Source: Symsagittifera roscoffensis
Lineage: Eukaryota; Xenacoelomorpha; Acoela; Convolutidae
DNA length: 64,000 nt
Assembly: GCF_963678635.1 (NCBI RefSeq)
Contig: NC_087063.1
Location: 15,069,006 to 15,133,005, forward strand
Direction of reading: 5' to 3'
Made by a program: the position numbers and the translations under genes. This document shows positions 10,427 through 19,757 of the stretch, in pieces; position 1 is the stretch's first letter; every line of letters starts with the position of its first letter. The notes under the pieces were generated by a model. That model saw only the letters and a program-made list of their open reading frames with translations. It searched no databases and was not told where the DNA came from.

Positions 10427-12374
10427 TTTTGTTTTTTACTGCAATTACAATAGGTGCTACAAAGCAATCACTAGTACATTTGTCTAGACGTTTTATATGC
10501 CCCTCTTTTAACAGTTTTTCCATTTCCTCATACATTTTCTCTTGTATGTGTATTGGGATGCGTCCCCCTTTTTCTTGTAATAGACAAAGTGGGTATTTGA
10601 ACTTTGTGCTGACAACGTGATTTTTCGAACACCCTTGACGATCAAAAAGGTTTTTAAATTTACTATAAAATTTGTTTTTCCAACCTTCTGACTGTTCGCA
10701 CAGTAACACGTCAAACCTCGTCTTTTCTTTTGGTGCCAACTTCTGTGTTGTATGTATCCCGACTTTGCTCTGTAAGTCCAGCCCCAAAATACATCGCGTG
10801 CGCCGTTCTGTGATTAAGAACGATGCTCCCACCACCTCCCACCCTGCTGAACGTATGTTCGTGGTGATTGCACCCAGTATATTAATCGGTTGTTTGTTAT
10901 TGTCTACAAATTTTGTAGTCAAGTTGAGATTCTCCCGTGGAATGAACCTCGTATTTTTTGAAGACTCTAGAATTTGCTTTGCAATCGCCCAGTTCAAAAA
11001 TGATACTGGACTACCCGTATCAATAGTCATGTTTATGATTTGATGATCTATTCTCACCAAAGCTTTTAATGACCTTATTTGTTTCGATCGGGTATTTCTG
11101 CGAATATCAACCTTCTGTATGTCCTTGCTACTCTTCTTGACATCTTGGTTTCTATTTGATTGCTGTTTTATATACTCATCTATTTCTTCCATCGAAGACA
11201 ATTCTGATTCAATAGCCATAATTTCGAACTCCTCACACGAGTCAAATGACTGAACTAAATTGCACTCTTCATCTGAGCTGGATGATTTTTCCGCAATCTC
11301 ATTTACTTGCTGTGACTTACACATTTTTGCAAAGTGATTTGGTTTAGAACAATTTTTACATGTTTTGCCCATGGCCGGACATTTCTTCAAATGTCCTTCC
11401 CCAAATAGTCGACCACATCGAGTACACGTTTTCGGGTCTGTAAAGTTTCTCCCCTCCTTTCTGTCTGATGATTTCTTTTTGTAAATGTTGTTCGGTTGTC
11501 TCCTTCCATTAGCATTTTTATTGCCAATACTCATGATTGGTTCTTGTTTTATCTTCATTGTTCCTTTTACCTGAGCTGTACTTGCAGTCGTTGCATTAGT
11601 TTTCGGAAATGCCTGAGTTGTCTGTTTACTTTGTTCAAATTTCAACGCCCTTTTCAATACTTCCTCTGGTGAAAATGTTTCAAATGTTAATGTGTCTTGT
11701 AGTACCACATTTTTCATTTTCGATATGAATAGGTCACGCACTAGTTGGTCCTCCAGTGTCCCTAATTCTGCTCTGGCTGCTTGAGCAGTTAATGCGGCAT
11801 GAAATGCCTCGAGTGATTCCCCTGTTTCCTGTGAACGATTAAACAGTTTGTAGCGTTCATACGTAACACTCTGTGATTTATCAAATGAAGTCTTAGCCAA
11901 GGCAACCATCTGTCGGAATTCCAACTTTGAAACTTCTACATGCGGGTTCTTTTGTACAAATTTCTTCTTTCCTTCTGTTCCCAACGCCAGGAATAATCTA
12001 GAGGCTACTCTTTTCTGTACCTCGTTGTGATATACGTTGTGTCCAACCTTTGGTCCTCAAGTTTTTCTTTCTTCATTTTCCAGAAGGATCTTGTCCCGGG
12101 CTAGTTGGTCTCGAGCCTCCCTTTCTGTAATCGCCTGAGCGTTTTCATGTTCTCGTGGGGTCTCTGGTCTTGGTAACGGTTTCAATAGAACTTCTTTCGG
12201 TTCTTCTAACAATAGTTCCGGATTCACGCTCTCCTTTACTGTAACTGCCAAAAAAAATTGGTCTAGCCATATCTTGAAATTCCAAGGAGGGTCGGAATTC
12301 GCGGTTGTCCAAAATACAGGGATCCCCATACCTGTTCTATTGTCCTGGGACAGAAATCCTGCTGGCTGCGCCAT
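10398..12374 (-). pseudogene. gypsy-1 gag, nucleocapsid, protease and RT fingers (one internal TGA)
   Basis: One frame runs from an ATG at 12374-12372 (MAQPAGFLSQ) to 10398, interrupted only by a TGA at 12057-12059. The ATG straddles the LTR/PBS junction. After the TGA come the Gag body, then two zinc knuckles counted from the Met at 11984: C187-C190-H198-C202 (CX2CX7HX3C) and C209-C212-H217-C222 (CX2CX4HX4C). The retroviral-type protease has IDTGSPVSFL (DTG at 322-324) and CILGLDL at about 398-404. The frame ends in the RT fingers (KLLKEGHIKRLDKC). Whether Gag and Pol are naturally one frame cannot be told, but gypsy-2 suggests so. Confidence 0.92.
12355..12373 (-). promoter_or_regulatory. 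Primer-binding site of gypsy-1 (tRNA-Ser type)
   Basis: Directly after the 5' LTR the minus strand reads TGGCGCAGCCAGCAGGA. TGGCGCAG is the start of the primer site used by Drosophila 17.6/297-type elements with serine tRNA; gypsy-2 has TGGCGCAGTC at the same place. The Gag ATG overlaps the junction by using the first TGG. Confidence 0.7.
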
Positions 12375-12618
12375 GTGATAATGTTATGCTATGAGTAGGT
12401 AAGAAGAAAAAAGAATAATTGAAACATTTAATTTAGACTTCTGATTTACTTGGTTTTGTTAGAGATCCAGTTCATGTGTCTCCTAAGATCGCAACCGTCC
12501 AAATGACTGTTACGTTTGGCCTGCATGGATGGCCTTGAATAATACTAACAAAACATAACAGAATATTAATAACACTTTCTCCAAGGTTACTGTGGTAACA
12601 GTACTACACGGTACCACA
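12374..12618 (-). repeat. gypsy-1 5' LTR (right copy)
   Basis: This 245-bp direct repeat of 5529-5773 is followed by the target duplication GAAGG (12619-12623). On the minus strand it is the 5' LTR, so it should hold the element promoter; no clear TATA box is identified. Confidence 0.93.
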
Positions 12619-12708
12619 GAAGGACACCGGCCTGCGCTATTCGTCAGAAATTGTTGTTTCCGACTCGAATTTGTCTAAAGACTTCCCCCTTTGCATTTGT
12701 TATTGCAG

Positions 12709-12800
12709 CATGTCAGCTGCAGTGCCATGTGTAAGAACTTTTTTGGGAGTGGGGAGATGGCGCATACATTGATCGACCTTGATCAACTTGGCCTATGAAA
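12709..12800 (+). CDS. Candidate exon before the NIDO domain (contains in-frame TGA)
   Basis: After the acceptor TTGTTATTGCAG (ending 12708) a frame reads HVSCSAMCKNFFGSGEMAHT and IDLDQLGL, then a TGA at 12796-12798, two bases before a GTAATA donor at 12801. Splicing to the acceptor at 12844 keeps phase with the next exon but leaves the TGA in frame. The alternative is that translation starts at the overlapping ATG 12795, which runs through without splicing and encodes a signal-peptide-like MKVIKILVAVVVVSI leading straight into the NIDO exon. Which is real cannot be settled from sequence alone. Confidence 0.45.
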
Positions 12801-12844
12801 GTAATAAAAATTTTAGTTGCTGTTGTTGTTGTTTCAATCACCAG

Positions 12845-13007
12845 ATTATTGATGGGATTGGCGACCACTAAGTACGTCAACCTGGCAGGGAACGTGTTCA
12901 GACGAGGGATCACTAACAGCTCCGACTTGGACTCAGTGGACGACTTGATCAACAGTCGACACTCTGATTTCAGAAGTGACTTCGGCTACGTGGCCACTTG
13001 GTACAAG
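12845..13007 (+). CDS. Exon, start of NIDO domain
   Basis: The acceptor GTTTCAATCACCAG ends at 12844 and the donor TACAAG|GTCGGT starts at 13008. The protein includes KYVNLAGNVFRRGITNSSDL and FGYVATWYK. This is the beginning of a NIDO domain (pattern GNVxYRxxT ... VxTWxxV), known from nidogen, MUC4, SUSD2 and alpha-tectorin and thought to act in extracellular adhesion. The exon ends in phase 0 and continues at 13426. If the upstream ATG at 12795 is used, the exon would extend left and begin with a signal peptide. Confidence 0.85.
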
Positions 13008-13425
13008 GTCGGTCATATTTCAGAATACAGGAGCGGATTTCGAAAGTCCCCCGAAATACTGGAAAGGTTCTATTTCACCAAAAAGAATCTGCGGCGCTGG
13101 CAAGTTGAGAGCAAGATGTATAAATTTCGGTGTCAACTTTTATGCTATTAATTTTAACACTAATTTTTAAAAAGAAGCGCTTAAATTATATGTTTATAAT
13201 ATTATACAAAATTTCAAACAACAAAAAAACTTGAGTAAAACTACAAAAAAATAAAGCTAAGCATACTGAGTCTCTGCCAATTAATACCTAGGTTTATATG
13301 TTTAAGTTTTTGTTCTCTTGTCTATTTAATTTAAAATCAATTTTCACAAAATGACTGTCAAGTGATTCTCAATCTGTTACCTTTTTTTTAGTGTGCATGA
13401 AAATGTACCATTTAGTCGCTTTTAG

Positions 13426-13645
13426 GTCATGGACAATGACATGGAGACTGCCTTCTTCAACAGCTACCAACTCATCATAGTGTGTCAGTTACGTCATACT
13501 GATGAGTCACAGGAAAACACGACAGATGACTCATCATCGGTGGCCGAGAAGTGTTTCGTCATCATGGACTTTTATGAGATCAACTTCAGCCAGGAACAAG
13601 GAAATCCCATGCACTTCGTCACTGGATTCAAATTTTCCCTCTTCG
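13426..13645 (+). CDS. Exon, central NIDO domain
   Basis: Acceptor TCGCTTTTAG (13425), donor CTTCG|GTACAA (13646). It encodes AFFNSYQLIIVCQLRHTD, then an acidic Ser/Thr-rich insertion, then EKCFVIMDFYEINFSQEQGN and HFVTGFKFSLF. The NSYQLII ... CFVIMDFYEI core matches the NIDO pattern 'NTFQxVL ... SxVIFxYxDI'. The insertion of about 20 polar residues between the two strands is longer than usual. It ends in phase 1 and joins 14359 to form an Asp codon. Confidence 0.88.
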
Positions 13646-14358
13646 GTACAATCAATCAAACATAACTCCGTTCTGCCAGCCACCACTGGACTCCCTCCCA
13701 ACACACCCCCCTCCTCCTCCTCCTCCATTCCCGATCGATAGCTATATCATATGATTTTGTATCCTTTCCGCTCCTTTTGAGTCAGACATCCTAAGATACG
13801 TTGCAGACAATCCTCTGCTCTATGTATAATCACTTCACCATTAATGCATGCTTACATTTTGTCTGAGGTTTTCTGATACTTATACATCAAGCGATACATC
13901 AAGTAATCCGATAGTTTTAAAAACATTTCAGAGACTTTGTCTATTAGAGTCAATTACCAATATTTGAGCTAATCAGCTCTTTGCGGCGAACTTGTGCTGA
14001 TGTTGACTTTTTCTATGGGCTAATAAATGTTGCCACACAATGAACACAAATCATAAGAGAACAAAACCAAAGTCTGGATTGAGACGTCTTAGCTGCTCTC
14101 CCTACATAGCTGTCTCCAAGGGTTGGGCTGATAAGGGTTATCTTGCATGATTTTACTGGATGATGGTTAAGAAGCTTAAAAGGTGATGGTTATCTTGCAA
14201 TGTTCCAGGCCAACAAGACCTAAATTTTGTACTTAATCAAATTTTTTGTACTTTCTGAAATTGTTTCTTCTCTGTCCCGTTCAGTGAAATAAGTTCTTCT
14301 TCTTCTTCTTTTACACCCCGTTATCATAGCTGTGAGTCATTCTCTGCTGTGATTTTAG

Positions 14359-14661
14359 ACGTGGAGTATGAACTGCCTGGATCTGGCACTGCAGATGTGC
14401 ACCACTATCAGTACAGCTCTAACTTCGCCATTCCGGGCATCTGGGTGTTCGAGTTGAAACAGACTGGCAACACCGCAGACCTAAACTGGGTCATAGCCCC
14501 CCTCGCAGACTTCGCTACCAATCCAGACCCCTGTCCTGGCGCTCAACTCACCCCCTCCCAACCTCACTCTTCGATGTTTCTAACGGAAACTCAGTTTATT
14601 GTCTTCGGACCTTGTGAAATGCTAGGCGGAATGGGAAGCCTGGTCAAGTTCAACTTCAAAG
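14359..14661 (+). CDS. Exon, end of NIDO domain and linker
   Basis: Acceptor GTGATTTTAG (14358), donor AAAG|GTTACT. It encodes VEYELPGSGTADVHHYQYSS and FAIPGIWVFELKQTGN, the diagnostic NIDO end ('LPGSGT ... SNxGxPGRWVFRVD'). This is followed by a Pro-rich linker with two Cys and FIVFGPCEMLGGMG, which resembles the 'GPC' start of the Ig/IPT-like segment after NIDO in mucin-like proteins. Phase 1 at both ends. Confidence 0.9.
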
Positions 14662-14804
14662 GTTACTTTTGGGAAAGACATGTTTTTCGGCTTTGTCGAC
14701 TTTTTTGAATTCGAGTTCATTTGAAGCCAACCATTATTACATTAGTGAGAAATCTTGAGCTTCATTTGGAGTAAAGTTTTCAGACTGTCAAAACACTTTC
14801 AGGA

Positions 14805-15145
14805 CCAAGTTAACGTCCCCCACCAACCAAATCAGTGTAGGGGGAGGATGTCAACTTGGTTCTGAGTTGGAATTTTCAGCCAATTAGAGTCGAACCTTTT
14901 ACACGCAGCGCTTAGCTATAGCTAGTCATACAATTTCCATATATGAAAAAATACTAATCATAGACTTTTCATGCAATTTTCTGTACATATGGAATTGTAT
15001 GGATAGTTAATGACTAGCATTTTTCCATATATGGAAGTTGTATGACTAGCTTTTTTGGTTAACCCGGGTAATATAATCTAAATTAAACGCTTAGGTGTAA
15101 ACGTGGTCTATATATCTGGGGTGGGAGATGTTAACTCAACCCCAT
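14805..15145. repeat. Intronic inverted-repeat element (imperfect fold-back)
   Basis: A 25-bp arm at 14921-14945 (GCTAGTCATACAATTTCC...) is inverted at 15026-15050 with one mismatch. Weaker inverted matches continue outward: AAGTTAACGTCCCCCACC near 14808 against GGTGGGAGATGTTAACTC near 15120. There is no open frame. It is probably a MITE-like or fold-back insertion in the intron between exons 14359-14661 and 15292; the ends and any target duplication are not certain. Confidence 0.55.
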
Positions 15146-15291
15146 TTTCTGATATTTAACTTTTTCGGCTACATTGAAAATTTATCCTGAGTGTAAATAT
15201 GTTTTTTTTTGCTTTTAAGCATTCTATACGTTGTTATGGTGTATAAGACTTTAGATATTATATATTATGCAGTTCCAATTATTGCTTTCAG

Positions 15292-15516
15292 GTCACTTTG
15301 AGCGGGAGATTGAGGCTGTGGCCTTCGATGGCTCCAACACTCTCTTCGCCCTCGCCCCCGTTCCCTTGATGTGGGGGGTGAATGAGGATGTCATCATCAC
15401 TGTCACTCTTGGAGGCGTAGTTGTAGGGGGTCCATTCCACTTCACCTTCATTGCACCTGAAGGACAGCTGATTAATGAGGGGGAGCAGGCGCAACAGATG
15501 ACAGGGCTCTTTTCTA
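15292..15516 (+). CDS. Exon, Ig/IPT-like segment after NIDO
   Basis: The acceptor TTGCTTTCAG (15291) joins in phase to 14661. The exon reads GHFEREIEAVAFDGSNTLFA, then PLMWGVNEDVIITVTLGGVV and PFHFTFIAPEGQ. It continues the segment that in MUC4/SUSD2-like proteins lies between NIDO and AMOP. The 3' end is uncertain: TCTA|GTCTTC (15516/15517) keeps phase 1 but is a weak donor, and a GC donor at GAGCAG|GCGCAA would break the phase. Confidence 0.75.
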
Positions 15517-15544
15517 GTCTTCTCTCTCCTTTTTGATTTATTGG

Positions 15545-15832
15545 CTCAACCCTCTTAAATTGTGATTAAAAGGGGACTAATAAGGGGTAGTTTTAGGAGG
15601 GGCGGACGCCCCCTCCCCTCCCTCAGGGATTGGAACCCTCACCGATCAAAGGGCCCTCCCTTTAGTATTTTTTATGACATCAATTTTTGGCCGACTTAAC
15701 TGAAAATTTTTCTAAAGACGCCTTTGAAAAGCAATTTGATCGACCTAAAAATAACGGTCGACAAATTTTTCATTTTTTTTAAATCCGCGCCCCCCCCCCC
15801 CTCTCGAGAAAATCCTAGATCCACCCTTAGGC
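15545..15832 (+). repeat. Dispersed repeat, copy 2
   Basis: The end TCTCGAGAAAATCCTAGATC and the core TTTGATCGACCTAAAAA, together with GGGATTGGAACCCTCACCGA, match copies at 28308-28648 and 30360-30768 in the same orientation and 4376-4800 inverted. It contains a 13-base C run. It lies in an intron; the left boundary is approximate. Confidence 0.65.
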
Positions 15833-16030
15833 TAAGAAAAACTTAACAATCCCGTAAGTATCCCGTTGCTCTGATATTCATATTCAGTTAAATGTTGCCA
15901 TAACAATTATTTTTGCAAAAGCAAAACGAATTAAAAAGCAAATAAATTTTTGCGGGATTCAAGAAGCGGTTGTAGCAGGGAGGGATTGTGATGGGGGGAG
16001 GGGGGGTGGAAAGGTGCCCAATGATTGCAG

Positions 16031-16159
16031 TTATTGTGTCTGATGATCGAAGTGGGGTGACTCTTTCGTGGCCTACTGAAGAAGAAGAAGATGGCGGGCA
16101 AGCTGGAGCTGACTCAGATGAGCTCGTGGAGTTACATGTATACCCTGTCATGTCTCTAG
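16031..16159 (+). CDS. Exon, segment between NIDO and AMOP
   Basis: Acceptor ATGATTGCAG (16030), donor CTAG|GTGATT (16160). It reads VIVSDDRSGVTLSWPTEEEE, an acidic Gly-rich loop, then ELVELHVYPVMSL. This matches the 'VSxxxVxGxxVTLSW ... VDIELYGY' stretch typical of the MUC4/SUSD2 family. Phase 1 at both ends. A (GAA)n-like run encodes the EEEE. Confidence 0.78.
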
Positions 16160-16403
16160 GTGATTACAATTAGTTTCATCGCTTATTCTTTGTCTAATTT
16201 TTTTGAATTAATGGTCTTCGAATTATCATGCTGGTTGAGAACACTTTGTTTAATACTAGTAAACTCAGTTTAATAAAAAAAGTTTCACTAGAGGTGAAAA
16301 TTGATGAGTTTGAGACACATATTAGAGCGCATCATCTGTCCTCTCGTTTTTATGGTGATAGAAATAGTATCTCATGTCTAGGAGTTCTTTTTTTTCTTTT
16401 CAG

Positions 16404-16571
16404 GTGTGTCTGGATTGGATTTAAATGAAACGATAGTGCTCCCAGCTGTCATCAATATCTCCTCCCAGTCATCTTTCTTCTACCAGTTCCCTAATGTTCC
16501 AGACAACTCTTCATCCTCGGAAATGTTTTCTGTGTTCAAACTCCTTACGGCGTCTAGTACTGATCATACAG
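16404..16571 (+). CDS. Exon, segment between NIDO and AMOP (continued)
   Basis: Acceptor TTTTCTTTTCAG (16403), donor ACAG|GTTGCA (16572). It reads VSGLDLNETIVLPAVINISS, then QSSFFYQFPNVPDNSSSS and MFSVFKLLTASS. There are several N-linked glycosylation sequons (NET, NIS, NSS), as expected for an extracellular protein. It is phase-compatible with 16159 and 18815. Confidence 0.8.
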
Positions 16572-18814
16572 GTTGCACGAACTGATCAAAGAAATTTTTG
16601 TACTTATTAAAATAAAAATAACCGTTTTAAATAAAGAAAACTTTCAAGTACGCTTCACAAAAACGCTATATTGCAAAAAATCTGGGCTTTAAAATTTTCA
16701 AACAAAACGATTTTTCAAAAACGGAAGCTAAAATATGAGAAGGAAAGGGTAATAATAATAATAATAAATTGTTTCCAAACGATATCTAGTTACAAAGTTA
16801 TTTATAAAAATTTATAAATACAAATTAGAATCGTTCGGGAGAACACCATTAAGCCAACAAGGCCCGTTTTCAGGTGTCTCATAATCATAGTATAATGACA
16901 AAATTGCTCCGAAAATATAGAACAAATTGAGCTCCATAATTATTGACTAAAATCATCTTGAGAGGGCATCCCGATAGACTTTCCAGCAAAACGTGCTGTA
17001 AGCCTCCTCAGTACGCAGAAAATTTGTAAAACACGGAACATTTTTTTACTAAAAAGTAATTAACATTTATAATAAATTTTTATATTGTTTGTTTCTTAAA
17101 AAGTTTTCCACAGTTTTTTTAAAATATTTTAAAAAACCTGCTCTGAAGCCCCAGAAGCGCAGTACTACAGTTAGACTAATAATCCATATCATTTGACGCC
17201 AATTCCTTAGAAAAATTTTGAACAACTCAAAGTGTAATTGTAGAGAAACACGTGAATTAATGTTGTTTCATACGATAAACATCCAAAGAAAACCGGAGTG
17301 GTTTCGAACAAGCACTTCAACTGTTTTAATATATTTCATATAAACCTTGAGAATGATCATTTATCCAGAGATTTGCCTGCTACTAAGTTTTTATGAATTT
17401 TTGTTGCAATAACGAGCTTATGTAAATCTTCTTCGTTTGGAAAACTTTTTTACAATTCTCATTTTTCTACCCATTATTTTGGGACACAATTTCTGGAATG
17501 AATTTGATTTATATCTAGCCAGGTGGTTATTCCAATTTTTGAAGAATGTGATGGAATATTTGTGCTTGGGGTAGTTTTTTTTATATCCAGACAAGTTTCG
17601 ACTTTTTAACCAGCAATTGTTGAAGAAAATTCTCAATATCATCCAAAAATGTTTTTGCCCTGAGCTCAAATTAAAAACAAATACCTGTGATCGTTTTTTG
17701 CAAAACTATGGGGCTTAAGTTTTACCAATCTAGCCAAATTGGGATAATAAGCGCAGGATATATATTTCGTGCTGTTAACGTGTAAGCTGAAATTTACTTC
17801 ATTCTTCTAAATTCTTCTTAAATTAGGATTGTTTTGGACAAAAACTGAAGAAGACAAAACTTACTTAGGATTTTACCAGAAATATAGTGCAATTTATTTT
17901 GCAAAATTTGCACCCGACATTTTACCACAAAAGCATCAGTTTTGGTTTTTAGCCGATCAAAAATTACACCAAAGTTATTGAATCAAATGATATCAAAATT
18001 AAATCAAAGTGAGCCCTCGTATGTAGCTCAACAAAGTTTTAGAAGGATCTTCTCAGTTTGAATATTTTGTATAAAAAAATATCATTTTTTTATTGACTAA
18101 GAAAACCAAAAATAACTTTTTTTGGGATAAATTTTTGGGCCCCACTTTCGCAAAATATATTGCACCATAATAAATCGGCTAAAATTTTAAGCAAGGTTTG
18201 TTATCATTTTTGTCTAAAATCAGCCGAATTAAAAAATGCCTTTTAATTTTTAAGTTTTATTCATTTTGTCTGGATAAATTAAATCAGTGCCGCTTGGTAT
18301 GTTTAATAATCTGCCATATGCAAATTATATCAATTTTTACATTTTCTTGGAGAATTATTTTTGAAAAAAATATTCATCAAAAATTAATTGAATAGTTTCT
18401 TTTTTAAATTATCTTTTTTGTAAAGTGGACACTATTCCATAGAGCTTGAAAGGCAATAGGAACGCCCTGGTCCGAGCTTTCTTATTTTTTTATTGACTGA
18501 TATTTTTCGTGTCAAACAATACTCCGCTATCCTCTCTCTAAAGATCATTTTCCTGTTCATTTAGTCGTTTTGAAATTTCACAGCGACAGTTTTTTTGAGA
18601 AAATACGGTGAACACGTCGTTTTATCCGCTTTCTCTTTAAAAAATAAATAATTTTACTGTTAGGTTAATAAAATGTTAATTAATTAACCTTTAGGGCTGA
18701 TGGGTCGTAAAATGGTACCAAATAGGGCCCATTTGATTGTTCAAGTTTTTTGAGTTTCTGCAGCTGGGGGTGCGATTGTAACCCTTTGCTCTCCAAATCT
18801 GTCTTTCATTTCAG
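16572..18814. other. Intron, no gene seen
   Basis: A 2.2-kb AT-rich intron between exons in matching phase. It holds a short (TAA)n run at 16750-16767 and no open frame or repeat that I recognise. Confidence 0.6.
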
Positions 18815-18994
18815 AGCTTTACTGGGGATCAGCAGTCGGAGGCTCTTTGGGAGTTGAGGGGAATGGCGATGGCGATGATGATGGTGATGATGGAGAGTGT
18901 GATTCGTGGGTATCCAAAGACAGAGAAGTAAACGGGGTTGATGATGACTTGAATGTGTGTGCGTCGCAATTGGAATCCATCTACCCCTGTCCCA
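18815..18994 (+). CDS. Exon, AMOP-like region start
   Basis: The acceptor CTTTCATTTCAG (18814) joins in phase to 16571 with ELYWGSAVGG, then a (Gly/Asp)-rich run encoded by GATGGCGAT-like repeats, then CDSWVSKDREVNGVDDDL, CASQLE and IYPCP. The C-x-x-W ... CP pattern resembles the start of an AMOP domain ('CxxWxxxExxxxxxxLPxCPC'). The donor CCCA|GTGTAC at 18994/18995 is a guess that keeps phase 1. Confidence 0.65.
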
Positions 18995-19286
18995 GTGTAC
19001 CATCTTTTATATTGCTCTCACCAACAAGTCCTAGTTCAATTACTTGATCATAACTCAACTCTATCACTATAAAAAAGATGAAAATGCTGCGAGCACAATT
19101 GGATACTCTTCAAACACGAACCCTTGGCCCAATTGAAAAAAAAATTTTAAATAATAGTTTTGGACTATCATGATGCTGAGTTTATGTGAGAGTATAATAC
19201 TTTCTGCATAAAGTTGTTTTTTGACGTGTTCTCGAAAATCATATTTGTTTGTCAACGTAATTGAACTGCAATGACCCTTCCGTCAG

Positions 19287-19357
19287 CAACAACATCAGCA
19301 AACCCCTTTTTGTTCAACTTCAACGACACAGATGACGCCTTCTGGGCCCACGAGGAA
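19287..19357 (+). CDS. Possible small exon within the AMOP-like region
   Basis: A GC-rich open stretch after CCGTCAG reads TTSANPFLFNFNDTDDAFWA followed by HEE at a possible donor (GAGGAA|GTGTCC). It fits phase 1 from 18994. The sequence is not a clear AMOP match and the join to the exon at about 27219 is unresolved, so it may instead be part of a different gene or a chance frame. Confidence 0.4.
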
Positions 19358-19757
19358 GTGTCCAAAGGCAATCCACCCACCCTTCCCACCCAATTCATAC
19401 TCAATTAACATCTTCAATCGAAGCTACCTTACTTAGCTCTTCTGCTTAAAATTAGACAATAAGTCAAACATAGCTCCCTTTTCTTCGTCTCACCCCCAGT
19501 AGCGAAGTCTGTTATATTCTAATCACGCCTTTCATACTTCCTCAATACTTGCATGATGACAGAGTATACTCAACTCGTCTGAAATCACTGGTGATATCAT
19601 GAAGATGGCGTCTCATATAGCATAGTATCTGATACGCTTAAATTTTGCAGTGTACCATTACGTATAATTTTCAGTAATTAGGTGACCGTTTTTTTTCCAA
19701 ACCTGCGTTTAAATGATAAAAAATTAGTGATCAGCCACATACCGACATGTAATAGCT

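Larger units (their letters stand above)
5529..12618 (-). mobile_element. Ty3/gypsy LTR retrotransposon (gypsy-1), decayed
   Basis: A 7,090-bp element on the minus strand has 245-bp LTRs with TGTG...CACA ends and a 5-bp target duplication GAAGG (5524-5528 and 12619-12623). The LTRs differ at about six positions, so the insertion is not ancient. The order on the minus strand is LTR, PBS, gag with two zinc knuckles, aspartic protease (DTG), RT (FLDD), RNase H, integrase, a long post-integrase region, PPT, LTR. The coding region carries in-frame stops (TGA 12057, TAA near 7833, TGA 7739-7741, one TAG near 9680) and at least two frameshifts, so it cannot make an intact Gag-Pol. It lies inside the host gene in antisense orientation. 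Confidence 0.95.

Noticed and set aside
12057-12059. TGA recoding (TGA read as an amino acid), suggested by in-frame TGA at 12796, 12057, 7739, 59605, 52932 and 63595
   Set aside because: TAG, TAA and frameshifts also occur in the same elements, the host gene itself ends with TGA at 30214, and the PLE TGA aligns with Gly in one copy and Cys in another. Ordinary decay explains it.
18806-19003. His-rich frame on the minus strand
   Set aside because: It is the antisense shadow of the Gly/Asp-rich codon run in exon 18815-18994.
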